From: Hydnum rufescens UP504
Taxonomy: Eukaryota > Basidiomycota > Agaricomycetes > Cantharellales > Hydnaceae
DNA length: 64,000 bases
Assembly (NCBI GenBank): GCA_014904985.1
Contig: MU129098.1
Span: forward strand, 50,523-114,522
Direction of reading: 5' to 3'
Shown: positions 22,006 through 32,943 of the stretch, in pieces
Layout of the letters: each line of letters begins with the position of its first letter
Position numbering within the stretch: position 1 is the stretch's first letter
The notes under the pieces: model-generated
Told to the model about the DNA's origin: nothing
The model's input: only the letters and a program-made list of their open reading frames with translations
Databases searched by the model: none
Translations under genes and position numbers: made by a program

Positions 22006-22826
22006 GGTCGCCCTGCTCAGCAACTTCCGACTAATCAGACGAGTGGCAGCATCGAGGCTCGTCAGTTCAGGCAGATACAGGTCCCCTCCAAGCATCTAAT
22101 CATCGGCCATGCTACCACCATTTCCATCGGATTCCTCATTCTGCTGCCCATCGGTACGTAACTCTCCATAGTTGACATTGCAGTACTGGGTCAACAACGT
22201 CTCTATCCCACAGGCGCCTTAGTCGCTCGATACCGCACCCTGAATCCATTCTGGTTCAACATCCACTATTTTATCCAAACCTTGGCCGCTCTCCTCATTA
22301 TCATTGGGTTTGCCCTGGGTGTTAGAAGCAAAAAAGATGCATACGATCCCGGGAGAGGGAATAGCAATATCCACAATGTACGGACCCACCCCCTGCTCTA
22401 TCCTTGTATGCCTTTAGTTTCTCACACCGAACTGACTCGTAGGGTCTTGGAATCGCACTCTTCGTGATATACATCGTCCAATTCGGTCTCGGCCTCGTCA
22501 TCCACTACATCAAACCCTCGGCCCCACCGAACGCACGATACCACAGGCCTTTACAAAACTACGCCCACGGATTCGTGGGCATTGTCATCATAGGGCTCGC
22601 GTTCTACCAAGTCCGCACTGGGTACAAGATCGAGTGGCCCATGTGGACGGGGACGCTCGCCCCGAATGGAGTACAGATCGCATGGGGCGTGTTCCTCGGC
22701 GTCTCTTGCGCACTATATGCTGTAGGGCTGGTGCTCCTCCCGAGACAGTGGAGAAACGAAAACCTACCCAAGGACGCCGCGACTGAAATGCCCCTGATGC
22801 AGGTGAACGAGCGGGCATCCGCATAG
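22006..22826 (+). CDS. Cytochrome b561-like membrane protein (5' end unresolved)
   Basis: Exons join as about 22006-22152, 22214-22378 and from about 22444 to the stop at 22826. The frame contains at least five hydrophobic spans: HLIIGHATTISIGFLILLPI, FNIHYFIQTLAALLIIIGF, IALFVIYIVQFGLGLVIHYI, NYAHGFVGIVIIGLAFYQV and VFLGVSCALYAVGLVLLP. One histidine sits in each of four of them (IGHAT, NIHYF, VIHYI, NYAHG), the spacing of the two-heme cytochrome b561 core that moves electrons across membranes. In fungi this core often follows a DOMON domain. I could not find one upstream, and no start codon is certain, so the annotated start is an exon boundary. The tail TEMPLMQVNERASA is cytosolic. Confidence 0.7.
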
Positions 22827-23198
22827 GATGGTCCATGCGGTCGCTACTGAAAAATTCACCCTATCTATTCTTTCGTATAAAATGAAGGACGAGACTAGTA
22901 TAATGGATTGCAATGCTGTGGCACGCACCCAGGTGTTGCGGCTGTGCCCTTAACACTGTGACCAAAAGCTCATCGTCGTGCTTCCACCAACCACTTCGTG
23001 GCGGTCGTGCGTATGGCCTGTATGGTACCTGGACCCAGGAGGGTCTCATTCTTATTGTAATATCAATATTATCTCCCATCAACCACAGTACCGTCGAAAA
23101 GCAATGATAGATCATGCAATCATGTAGTCTCGGGGCTGGTGTTCGGGCGTGGCGGGTTCGGAAATTACCGATGTGCCTACACGCCGCCGTCATAAGAT
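22827..23198. other. Intergenic, RSA4 promoter region
   Basis: 372 nt between the b561-like stop and the RSA4 start. No gene or repeat seen. Confidence 0.5.
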
Positions 23199-25340
23199 AT
23201 GGCAACTCTTCTGCCACCACCCAAGCGTGCAAAAATCTATCATGAGAACTCCCAGATACAGGCACCGTTGACGCCACCAGTTCAATCGGCCCCGATGATC
23301 GTGGTTCAGTTTGTGTCGGAAGATGAAGAAACGCTCCTTGGGCCCGCTGTAAATCTGCCTGCCGATTTCTCTCGTGAAGGGTTAGAGGCTCTGGCAAATA
23401 AACAATCTGGACAGGTAAAGCACTCTTTTCTAATGATTCCCGCGGGCAGCCTCACAACCACTCGCACCCATGTGCAAAAAAACCCGTTATAGGAAGATGA
23501 ACCCGTGCCATTTCAATTCCACGTGCGCCTGCCAGAATCCGCCACCGACGACAAGCACTCTGGGGCTCCCACCCGCCTCGTCGTGTCCACCTCTTTGCTG
23601 CAGGACGTGCTTGCGCACCCCAGCAAGGCATTTACGCCCGAAGACGTCCTGAAGGTATACTGTTCGCCGCAGTCCGTATTCCGCGTGCGTCCCGCAACGC
23701 GTTGTTCGTCAACACTCGCGGGGCATGGTGCCTCGATACTTTGTGCAGCATTCTCGCCTACGGGGCGTCTGCTGGCAACGGGCTCGGGCGACACCACTGC
23801 GCGTTTGTGGGATTTGAATACAGAATTGCCATCCCACACTCTCGCCGGGCATAAGGGCTGGGTGCTGTGTGTTGAGTGGGAGGCAAGGGAACGGAAACTG
23901 GCGACTGGTGGACACGACGGACAGGTGCGACATCACCCTCCGCTACGTCCCCTTGCTGATTAAATTATCCCCTGACGAGCTGTTCTCTTCTCTCAGGTAC
24001 GCATCTGGGATCCCAAGTCCGGGAAGCCTTTGGGCGATGCTCTGAAAGGTCATACCAAGTGGATAACGTCGCTTGCCTGGGAACCGATCCACATGTATGT
24101 AGAAATCATTATCAATTTTCTATCTCGATTTATTGTGAACGTGTCATTGCTTGTTTTGATATGAGAAATGAACTGTTTTATATCCAGAAATGCGAAGAAT
24201 CCTCGAGTGGCGTCGTCGTCAAAGGATAACACCGTGCGCGTTTGGTCGACAGTCACGCGACTATCGGAATTCGTGCTTGGGGGCCATACCGCGAGTGTTA
24301 ACATCGTCCGATGGGGCGGTGGCGGGCCTGGAAAGAACGGGGTATTGTATACTGCAAGCAGCGACCGCTCTGTTCGAGTATGGGACGCCGACAATGTAAG
24401 CTAGTTGATTCTATAACTTGGATTGGCGGCGCCGACCGTCATAATCACCATTATTTCAGGGGAAGGTGGTATATATCCTAAAAGACCATGCGCATTGGGT
24501 CACCACTCTCGCTCTGAACACTGACTTCGTCCTGCGTACCGGTCCGTATGACCACATGGGTAAGGAGCCCACATCAGACGAGGAAGGCAAGTTATCGCAT
24601 CCCTGATTTATTCCTCCCAGTCCAAGCGTCTCACACATGCAGGGGTTCCGATTTACAGCCCTTGCTCTTGCCCTTGCGCGGTACGAAAGCATTACGGCTT
24701 CAACACCCGAGCTGCTCATCTCCGGCTCGGACGATCACACCCTCTTCCTCTGGTCTGTTTTCGGGGTCGAGACGGCGACGGGTCAGCCGAAACCGTCCGC
24801 AAGACTCACGGGGCATCAGAGACAGGTGAGCCACGTTGGTTTCAGTCCTGATGGACGGTGGGCCGCCAGTGCGGGATTCGATAACTGTCTGCGAGTGTGG
24901 GATGGGCGGACGGGAAAGTGGGTGTTTCTGTCTCTCTGCATCCATTGGCTGATGCATTCACAGATACGTCGCAACACTGCGAGGGCACGTCGCACCAGTA
25001 TATAGACTGGCATGGTCTGCCGATTCACGATTATTGGTTAGCGCGAGCAAGGATAGTACGGTGAAGGTGATTGTTTCAATCCTTCCTCATTCTCCCAATC
25101 ACCGTTGGGTAATATTGATATTCGGGGTTCCCATCTAGATATGGAACTTGAAGACATACAAACTGCATACGGATTTACCAGGCCACAGTGATGAAGTATA
25201 CTGTGTAGACTTTGTTGCTGATAAGATTGTGAGTGGTGGACGCGATCAGACCGTGAAAATGTGCGTAACGCCCTTCGAAGGGTACCTTGATTCATGGAAT
25301 TCCACTCATCATTTTATGCAACGGTAGATGGAAAAACTAG
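23199..25340 (+). CDS. RSA4: Ribosome assembly protein Rsa4 / Notchless (NLE + WD40)
   Basis: Rsa4 binds the AAA-ATPase Rea1 through its NLE domain and drives release of assembly factors from pre-60S ribosomes. The start MATLLPPPKRAK is followed by the NLE domain (IVVQFVSEDEE through HVRLPES) and then eight WD40 blades. Examples are FSPTGRLLATGSGDTTARLW, VASSSKDNTVRVW, LLISGSDDHTLFLW and VSGGRDQTVKIW. Introns include 23415-23492, 23925-23996 and a GC-AG intron at 24587-24658. The last intron splits KI|W, and the protein ends KIWKN with the stop at 25338-25340, the usual Rsa4 end. About 510 aa, the family size. Intact. Confidence 0.95.
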
Positions 25341-26119
25341 ATCGGAGTTGATATCGTGGGCTTTGAATGGTATTGCAATATTGTGCTTTTCGCCCCAACT
25401 GCGGATGATAATCGAATGCACAATTCGCGTCACCCACTCCCGCGAACAGGAGCACGCCAACTTTTGCTGCTCTAGGAATTTTCTTAGTATTGAAAAGCTC
25501 TTAATTAATAAATGAATTACAGCTATGTATTCCTCATGAAGTAAGTCATCACCCAGAAGTGAGAAACACATGATCATTGTAACGTACACCCTCGCTAATT
25601 TTGGTGCGAGAATAACTGTGATAATATCCCTCTAGTTGTTGAAGCATTGAAGACACCATCACAAAAGATCCTTTGGCAACGCCACCAATTGGAAATCGTG
25701 TGTTATTCCATTTGATCAGCTTCGGGAGCAGCCGGTAGTTGCAGGTAAAATATCGAGATATTCATCATCATCATCATCATCCATTTGATCAGCTGTAGCG
25801 CACCTTGGGTGGTAGGCCCTGGTCTCAAAGCAAAACACCCGTCTGGAATCTCTCCAAACGACTTAGCAATCTGTATGAGTGAATCTTCATGTGGACCTGG
25901 GCTATTGTTGTGGTGTTCGATTTGTGGTCTACGAGATTTATGTCATAATACGGGAAAATCCGTAGCTCTCGAAAACGTATCTCCAGACGCTCACCTTCGC
26001 CACCGGGTTGAATCCGTCGCCACGAGAAGCGACCCTGCTCGCATTAACTGTAGCGATTTGGCACGGCTTTGCGCGTCCTTGGGCTGTCCCACCCAGACCA
26101 GCCGCAAACCTAAGAGAGC
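25341..26119. other. Intergenic spacer with small retro-insertion
   Basis: No gene supported. It contains the 59-bp insertion at 25722-25780 described separately. Confidence 0.6.
25722..25780 (+). mobile_element. 59-bp retro-insertion with (ATC)n tail and 14-bp target duplication
   Basis: The insert begins TCGGGAGCAGCCGG, then repeats the 14203-14245 core (TAGTTGCAGGTAAAATATCG and onward) and ends in (ATC)n/(CAT)n. CCATTTGATCAGCT lies directly before (25708-25721) and directly after (25781-25794). It extends 16 nt further 5' than the 14.2-kb copy, as expected for independent 5' truncations of one retroelement family. Confidence 0.85.
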
Positions 26120-28625
26120 ATGCCGCCTCCGCTCTCCGATCCTTGGTTGGCCTCTCGTCGCTTTGGCCTTGTCATCGACGCTGGATCATCTGGCTCAAGG
26201 CTACAGATATACAGTTGGAAAGATGCTCGCGATCTCAGACGCCATACCAACGAAAATGACCCAATTTTGGAAGCTCTCCCCCGCGTTGAGAAGGGTACAC
26301 AACTTCCAGATGGCTGGCTGCGTAAGGTAGAGCCAGGTCCGTGATTCCCTACTTGTCTCCATAATGTACTCGTGGAACTGGGGCTCAACTTCGAACCGGT
26401 GGTGGTGCAATGGCAGGGATCTCAAGCTTCGCTCGCGAACCAGCATCAGTGGGCGCATACCTTAGTCCTTTGTTAATGCATGCAATGGAGACCATCCCCC
26501 CGTCGCTACACTCGGAAACCCCGATATTTCTGTTGGCCACTGCTGGGATGCGCCTATTATCTCCGACGCAGCAAACCAGGATTATTGAGGCCACATGCTC
26601 GTACATTCGTCTCAATTCCGCATTTCGACTAGATAAAGCCTCGGACCAAGGCCCATGTGGCTCTAGCGTACGAATAATCACTGGTGAAGAGGAGGGCCTT
26701 TATGGGTGGATTGCCGTCAACTATCTCATGGATGGGTTCGCTGGGCATGAAGATAATCATCGCGCGACTTACGGATTCCTTGATATGGGTGGCGCTTCGA
26801 CCCAAATTGCATTCGAACCTAGCGCATCTGAACGAGAGAGAATGTCCCCATCTGCGAAAGACACTCTTGTCGAAGTTCGTCTACGGCTCCTGGGTGGTGA
26901 AGAGATTCGTCACCAGGTCTTCGTTACGACTTGGCTCGGTTACGGGACCAATCAGGCACGAGAACGCTACGTGGCCCTCGAGATGAAGGAATGGGGGGCT
27001 CATTCCAGTTTTGCGGCAGAAAAACCTATTCCTGATCCATGTCTTCCCAGAGATTTGGAACTGTCCGAGGCTCCAGCTAATTGGGATGCTGCGCATGACT
27101 CTCATATGCGGACAGCCCACACATTTCTCGGAACTGGTTCCTTTCCTGACTGCTTGGCGCGGACCGCACCGTTATTAAACAAAGCTGTCCCATGCCCGGA
27201 CACGTCCTGTTTGCTTAACGGTGTCCCAGCACCTGCCATCGACTTCTCGCTTTCAAAGTTTATCGGTGTCTCTGAGTATTGGTACTCCTCGGAGCATGTT
27301 TTCGGACTTGGAGGCGCGTACGACTTCGTACAATATGAACGTGCGGCGACCGAATTTTGCTCCGTGAGTGGAGTGATATCATGCGGGAGCATACCGAGAG
27401 CCGGGAAGGTGTCACCGGCTCCAAGGGCAAGTGGGGAACGGTAGTTGGAATTGGGAGATTGCGTATGCAATGCTTCAAGGCTGCGTGGATCGTTAATGTG
27501 TTGCACGAAGGCATCGGAATGCCACGTATTGTAGACTCGGGGGGAAACACCACGACGAATGAAGTGGACTCTGCAGCACAGAAGGCGACAGATAAAGGCC
27601 TTGGAGCTACTGCTGGCCCACCTACTTTCCAAAGTGTGGACACTATCGGAGACACAGCAATCAGTTGGACACTTGGAAAGATGGTGCTCGAAGCCAGTAA
27701 GGAAGTGCCTCCACTTTCCTCATCTATCCCTCCCCTTCTCGATCCTGCTATCCCTCATCACGGAACATCATGGTCAGTCCCCTTAGACCCACCATTGGGA
27801 GACCATATAAAGCATATTCAATCGCAATTGTTCTCGCCTGCTGTTGTCCCTGTCTATCTCCTTTTTTCCCTCGTTTCTGCTTATGTCCTCTACCGACTAC
27901 GACGACGGATAAGGGGATCATCTTCGCGCCGTCGCCGTCGACGAGATGGTGAACCAGCGGCGTTATTCGATTACTTCAGCATGGAAGAATCAGGCGGTAA
28001 CATCTCATCTTCATCGTCATCACCACCCGTGTCTCCTGGACCATCTGGAAAATCCGAAACTAGACTGATCAGATCTTTTCGTTGGATTTTCCGCGCGTGG
28101 AGTCCTCCTAGACTTCGTCCATCATCGTCGCGAATCCCAGGCAGTGTGGAACGACCCAGTCTTCGGCGTACTCGGACGTCGCCTGCTATGTTTACCACCC
28201 CTCCGACCCCAAACTCTTCATGGAACGCCTCTCAGGTGCCACCTGTATCTTCGATCAGATCCCCCTCTTCAATCATCATCCCCAATGGATACAACCATAA
28301 CATTCGCATATCCGGCTCACGCCCGCCTTCTCTGCGTTCTCCATCCAAGCCTCCTTCCGAATACGAGAGCGAAGGTGGAAGCAATGGCGACGATGAACAT
28401 GAGCTCGAGTACGATTATTCGTACGATTCTGAAAGTAGCGGACGGAATTTGAGCGTCCCGACATCTCGGCAGTACCAGTCAAAATCGTCCTCACCGCTTG
28501 CATTTCCGTCGCCTTATGGAAACCGCTCGCGGAATTCATCTCAGGTCAACCTCACCAGCGCGGTGCCACGGACAACAAGTGTTTCACGTCTCGGTTTTAC
28601 ATCTAATTTGCATCATGGGACATAG
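26120..28625 (+). CDS. YND1: Golgi apyrase (GDA1/CD39 nucleoside diphosphatase, Ynd1 type) with apparent frameshift
   Basis: Ynd1-type apyrases hydrolyse nucleoside di- and triphosphates in the Golgi lumen, supporting glycosylation. The protein shows apyrase region 1 (GLVIDAGSSGSRLQIYSW), FLLATAGMRLL, ITGEEEGLYGWIAVNYL, region 4 (GFLDMGGASTQIAFEP) and one C-terminal membrane span (VPVYLLFSLVSAYVLYRL) before a Ser/Pro-rich cytosolic tail. An intron occupies 26337-26416. At 27361-27363 the frame breaks: ATEFCS is in one frame and EWSDIMREH, the expected continuation, is in another, as if one C were missing from TGCTCC(C)GTGAG. A 62-nt GTGAGT...CCAAG intron at 27364-27425 could also bridge the frames but would delete this coding-like stretch. 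Otherwise intact. Confidence 0.88.
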
Positions 28626-28870
28626 AATCCTAGTATTCTCTCTTCATTGTGTGGTACAATGGTTTTCAGGGAACAATGAACTATTTCTATTTCCGCGGAC
28701 ATTCATGTATTGATTGTTTTGTTTGTTTATTACCACGCCCTTCACTCGCCGATTATTTCGAGTTCACAGGTTCTCCTGTCAACTTTCATTACCTTCGCAT
28801 TATCTTTACACTTGCTAGACGTGAATTATTATTAGCCAGATATTTGATGTTGGCTGGAGCAGCCGTTACA

Positions 28871-29690
28871 TGTCCGAACTAGTAAGTATACCCATTGACT
28901 GGTGGCCTTCGGATACTGACACAGGTTACAGGCCCCGCTTATACACCTTCTTCAATGACAAGGAGGTACTTGTGGTCGGGCGAAACTTCGTCAAGGAGGC
29001 CAAGGAGCCTCCGTGTCCTGTTCACAGAGTTTTGTCCTCTGCACTATGACATCCCCCGGCCTCGCCTTCCTGTCCCAGTAGTCGAATGGCATGGATATCG
29101 TGACCAGCTGACAAGGCCATGATATTGTACTTGTCTTCGCGTCCTGGATACAATATATCATGTTCTTACGGAATCGGGATGCTTCTGCTGCCCTCCCCAG
29201 TGAGATTCCTATACATGATATTAAGAATCTACTCTCTGAGAGTTTTGATACACTTAATTTCTGCTCCGTACCCACTCGTTATGTCAGGATTCCGGCCCGC
29301 ACTCGCATGCTCTTACTGTGAAGTTCCTGAGTATGCGCAGAGACCAAACGACGAGGGCTATATGGAGATAACGGCGCAATTCCCCACTAAGAAGCACATC
29401 GTCAAAGGAGTCGGTACACTGGAGGATATCTTACAACATCTATGTACAGCCATACTCTATCTTGCGCTGCTCACAGGATTTCAGCAACGCAACGCTTCCC
29501 ACCCCATTTTACCCCCCCCCAAAAGGGGAGGTCCACCATAGTCGATGTCTATGATCAGCCCAAGCCAAGACTCCAACAATATCGAGAGCACAAGCGTCTG
29601 GCTCTTCAGGTAGCGAGGATGGAACGGCAGAAGGGTGATCGAGTAAGATATCCTGGGCTGCTTATTCCTCAATTATTATCCTCGCTTTGT
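28871..29690 (+). CDS. Possible small multi-exon gene, unresolved
   Basis: Coding-like segments appear on the plus strand but in different frames: MSEL, then after a GTAAGT intron VTGPAYTPSSM...; PRPRLPVPVVEWHG; HDIVLVFASWIQYIMFLRNR (about 29118-29180); GYMEITAQFPTKKHIVKG (about 29360-29410); and IVDVYDQPKPRLQQYREH (about 29540-29600). They could be exons of one gene converging on the cyclophilin gene, but I could not find a consistent splice path and recognise no family. The 3' end would overlap the cyclophilin terminator region. Confidence 0.3.
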
Positions 29691-30448
29691 GTATCTTTAC
29701 ATCCTCTCTGGGCCTGGTTCGCGGTTCCCCCAAGCATGAGAAAAACGAAGACACAAAGAGTCCTTCAAAATACATACCGATCCTGTGCGTCGGTCGCAAC
29801 GGCGCCAAGCCGCTGAACGACACGCATCCCGGCGCTTACACGCCCAAAAATAGTGTGCTTGTTATCAAGGAATGGAGTCGGAGCGAGGGTGATAAAAAAC
29901 TGGGAACCTTCGTTTTAATTAGATTGTATAAGTATACCAACACATTTGAGCATGGCACGCTTATGGGTATACCATTGGTATTTGGACCAGCGTTGGCCAT
30001 GGCAAGAATCCCGGCACCAACGAATCGGAGATCAGGATGGATCTCATCCTCACTATGGTGATCTTCGTTGGCACGCAGCAAGGATAGAGTTTGGGGATCG
30101 AGGGTACGCACAAATTCTTCCCGTAAATACTAGTTCCACCTCGACCTGTTCCTGTCGGATCTCCACTTTGTGCCATAAAGTCCTACAGTAATTTTGTAAA
30201 AAAAAAAAAAGGCCTCTGTGTGTCAACCACGTTACTCACCGCTATTATTCGGTGAAAGACCACGCCGTTATAAAAGCCTCGTTTGGTTAATTCCGCAAAG
30301 TTCTTGCATGTCTGGAGGAAAGAAATCGGAAAAAAAAAGGACAATGATCCCTCGAGTGAGGGCAACTAACCTTAGGAGCATGGTCCCAATAAAGCTCGAG
30401 GGTGACCTCTCCCATGGACGTCTCCAAAACCACCTGAGTCGTGTTCAT
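29662..30448 (-). CDS. Cyclophilin-type peptidyl-prolyl cis-trans isomerase (PPIL1-like)
   Basis: The product catalyses cis-trans isomerisation of prolyl bonds. PPIL1-type cyclophilins are single-domain proteins that associate with the spliceosome. The minus-strand start (30448) gives [20 protein letters not shown]. Exons then supply [20 protein letters not shown] (with the catalytic R in FHRII), [58 protein letters not shown] and the end [18 protein letters not shown], stop at 29662. Active-site residues R, F, Q and the GSQFF and HTIFG motifs are all present. The poly-A/T tract near 30200 is intronic. About 160 aa, as for the family. It is head-to-head with PGS1, 52 bp between start codons. 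Confidence 0.92.
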
Positions 30449-30500
30449 TGTGTTCGGTAGAAACCGACGATTTTCTCACGGTCGCTTTTCGAGTTCTTCA
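30449..30500. promoter_or_regulatory. 52-bp divergent promoter interval (cyclophilin / PGS1)
   Basis: Only 52 bp separate the two opposite ATG codons. Both 5' UTRs and promoters must overlap here or extend into each other's coding DNA. No TATA box is visible. Confidence 0.6.
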
Positions 30501-32366
30501 ATGCAAATAGGCTTGAGGCCGTTGTTCTCGAGGTTTACCTGCCGCTCTCTGTCAACGAACGCAAACTCAGGCGCCTTTATAGCTGGATCACAGCCTCGGT
30601 TCACTACACCGGCCACCTCGATTCATGTCCTGCAGCAACCCACTGAGTTCTATAATGCATTGCTTGTGCGATATTGGTTTAGCTCTTCTACGGCATTACT
30701 ACTCATGCATCGATAATAGTCCATGATACGGCGCGCGAAAACGCGTTTAATAATTTCATCTTTGTATGTCGGAACTGAAGAAACTGAACTGGTACATACA
30801 CCGCCAGACTGCTATACAATGCATGACCCTGATATTTATTTAGTTAGGGGCATTGCATGATGCACTTTCGTTTAATCCCATGCTCACAGTACACATGCAA
30901 CTCGATTTCAATCGGTCAACGCGGGAAGGACCAGGCCAGTTTCGTTCCACGGCACATATGCTCGTCCCTCTCGTCGAGAAATTCCCAGATAGGGTCTCGA
31001 TATCGTTGTATCGAACGCCAAAATTAAAGGGCATAATGTCCAGAATTGTCCCAGCTCGATATAATGAGGGATGGGGCACTTGGCATGCCAAAATATACGC
31101 TGCTGACGATGAGGTACTTCTCAGTGGGTGCGTCTTCCTCTTATTGCTCCTATATGTTTTCCTGCTAAAGCCCGAGTTAGCGCAAATCTAAGTTCGTCGT
31201 ATTTTACAAACCGACAAGATCGCTATTTTCATCTGGTTGACCAACGACACTTGGTCGACTACTTTTCCGCTTTCCTTCGCACATTCAGCCTGTTTGCATA
31301 CTCCCTACTCCCACCATCCTTATCTACCGCCAGCTCATCAAATAATTCGTATTCTTCCTCGGATTCTCAGTATCATCTCTCCTGGAGACATCCAACGGCG
31401 CATCCCCGAAATTTCGAAATTGCAGCTGAAACTGCGATTAAAGCCTTGCAAGACTCACATACGAAACCCAATCCTAGAATAGTTTCACCCTCGGTAGTAA
31501 TCCCGGAAAGCGACCCTGCCGACGTTGAGCATGACACAGAAATATACCCTTTAATACAATCCGGCGTGCTCGGGATTCGAGAAGAAGAATGTGTTCTGAC
31601 GAGGTTGTTCGACCATCACCTGGAGTCCTCATCCCAGCCTAGAGCATCGGATTCAGGGCGGAAGAAGACGATGATCGACCTCACCAGTGGGTATTTTGCA
31701 CTGTACGAGCCATACCAGCGCCGTGCCTTGTGTCCCGGCCCGCACTGGCGCATCATTGCTGCTAGTCCCAAGGTAAGTTTTTGTGTGCCTTATTTCAACC
31801 GTCCACCATCCCACCTCACCCATCTATATCCCAGGCGAATGGGTTTTATGGTTCCAAGGGACTCTCGGGGCGGATTCCGGAGGGCTACACCATGTTGGAA
31901 CAACGCTTTTGGAATCGCGTCGTCAAAGCGGGTCGGGAATGGGGAGGTGGGGAGGATCAAGCTGGTGGTGTGGAGCTGGGCGAATGGGAACGTGAGGGAT
32001 GGACCTATCACGCCAAAGGTGCGAGCCATAGATGAAAACACCACCCTGATCACAATGTTCAAACCTTCCTGCGTAGGAATATGGATATCCCCTTATGGGG
32101 AGAGTTCTTCCTCAGTCGGTCCGTCGACCACCCTGTTTGGCTCGACGAATCTCAACGCGCGATCGGCAAACTTGGACACTGAACTTTCCTTCCTTTTGCG
32201 CACGAGGTCCCGTGAATTGCAGGCCAGGCTGGGTGAGGAAGTGGACTGGCTCCGCAGAGATGCCAAGCGCGTTGGAGAAAAAGAGTGGGAGGCATCAGGG
32301 CGGAAGATTGGTGGCACTTCGTTGGGGACGAGAGCTATCATGGCGCTTGTATGGCGGATGCTATGA
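30501..32366 (+). CDS. PGS1: Phosphatidylglycerophosphate synthase (CDP-DAG:glycerol-3-P phosphatidyltransferase), mitochondrial
   Basis: Pgs1 makes phosphatidylglycerol phosphate, the first step of cardiolipin synthesis, in the mitochondrial inner membrane. The N-terminus MQIGLRPLFSRFTCRSLSTN is a basic amphipathic presequence. Conserved blocks follow: MIRRAKTRLIISSLYVGTEE, the first HKD motif in GTWHAKIYAADDEV, GANLSSSYFTNRQDRYF, IIAASPKANGFYGSKG, SGRIPEGYTMLEQRFW, the second HxK motif in GWTYHAKGIW, and TLFGSTNLNARSANLDTELS. Introns include 30666-30719 and one splitting SG|AN. The coding frame after the intron near 31190 runs to TGA at 32366. Length and motifs fit the family, and there is no sign of damage. 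Confidence 0.95.
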
Positions 32367-32943
32367 ATCCCGGAGGGGAGGGGGGGGGAGTTTGGACGTT
32401 GGCCAGCGGCCTATTTTAGAAGTCCTTTATAAGTACTTTTGTGAAAGTCTCTCCCGAGAGAAAAGTCATGTAAAGACTACGGGCAACTTCGTGACCCCCA
32501 TAATGGCTCTGACCATTTCTCTCAAGTCTCTTCGTTTACAGAGCTCTGGTAGCAAGGAACCCCATAGACGCTGTATATATGACCGCCCCTCTGAACAGGC
32601 AATTGGATGGTTTTTTTAGACAACCCCTTATTAGGAATGCCGTTCCATGGGGTGCCAGCGCTAACATGCTGTTATGTCATGATCAAACCTTTGGACACTG
32701 GCAGAAATAGTAATATTGATGGTCCGTTGTGTATATACATACGTATCTTGGTAGACAACTATTTATGAGCATTTAAAAATAGGAAGAATTACAAGTCCAT
32801 TGCGAGAGTGTCTGGTTGCTAACGTGAATTAAACAAAGTATAAATGTTCCTCATTGTCGAGGGTAATGGTGCCTCGTTTAAGTTTCTGTGAAAAATAATA
32901 TTAAATCAGTGTAAATTACGGTCCGATCGCGGGGGCATCGAAT

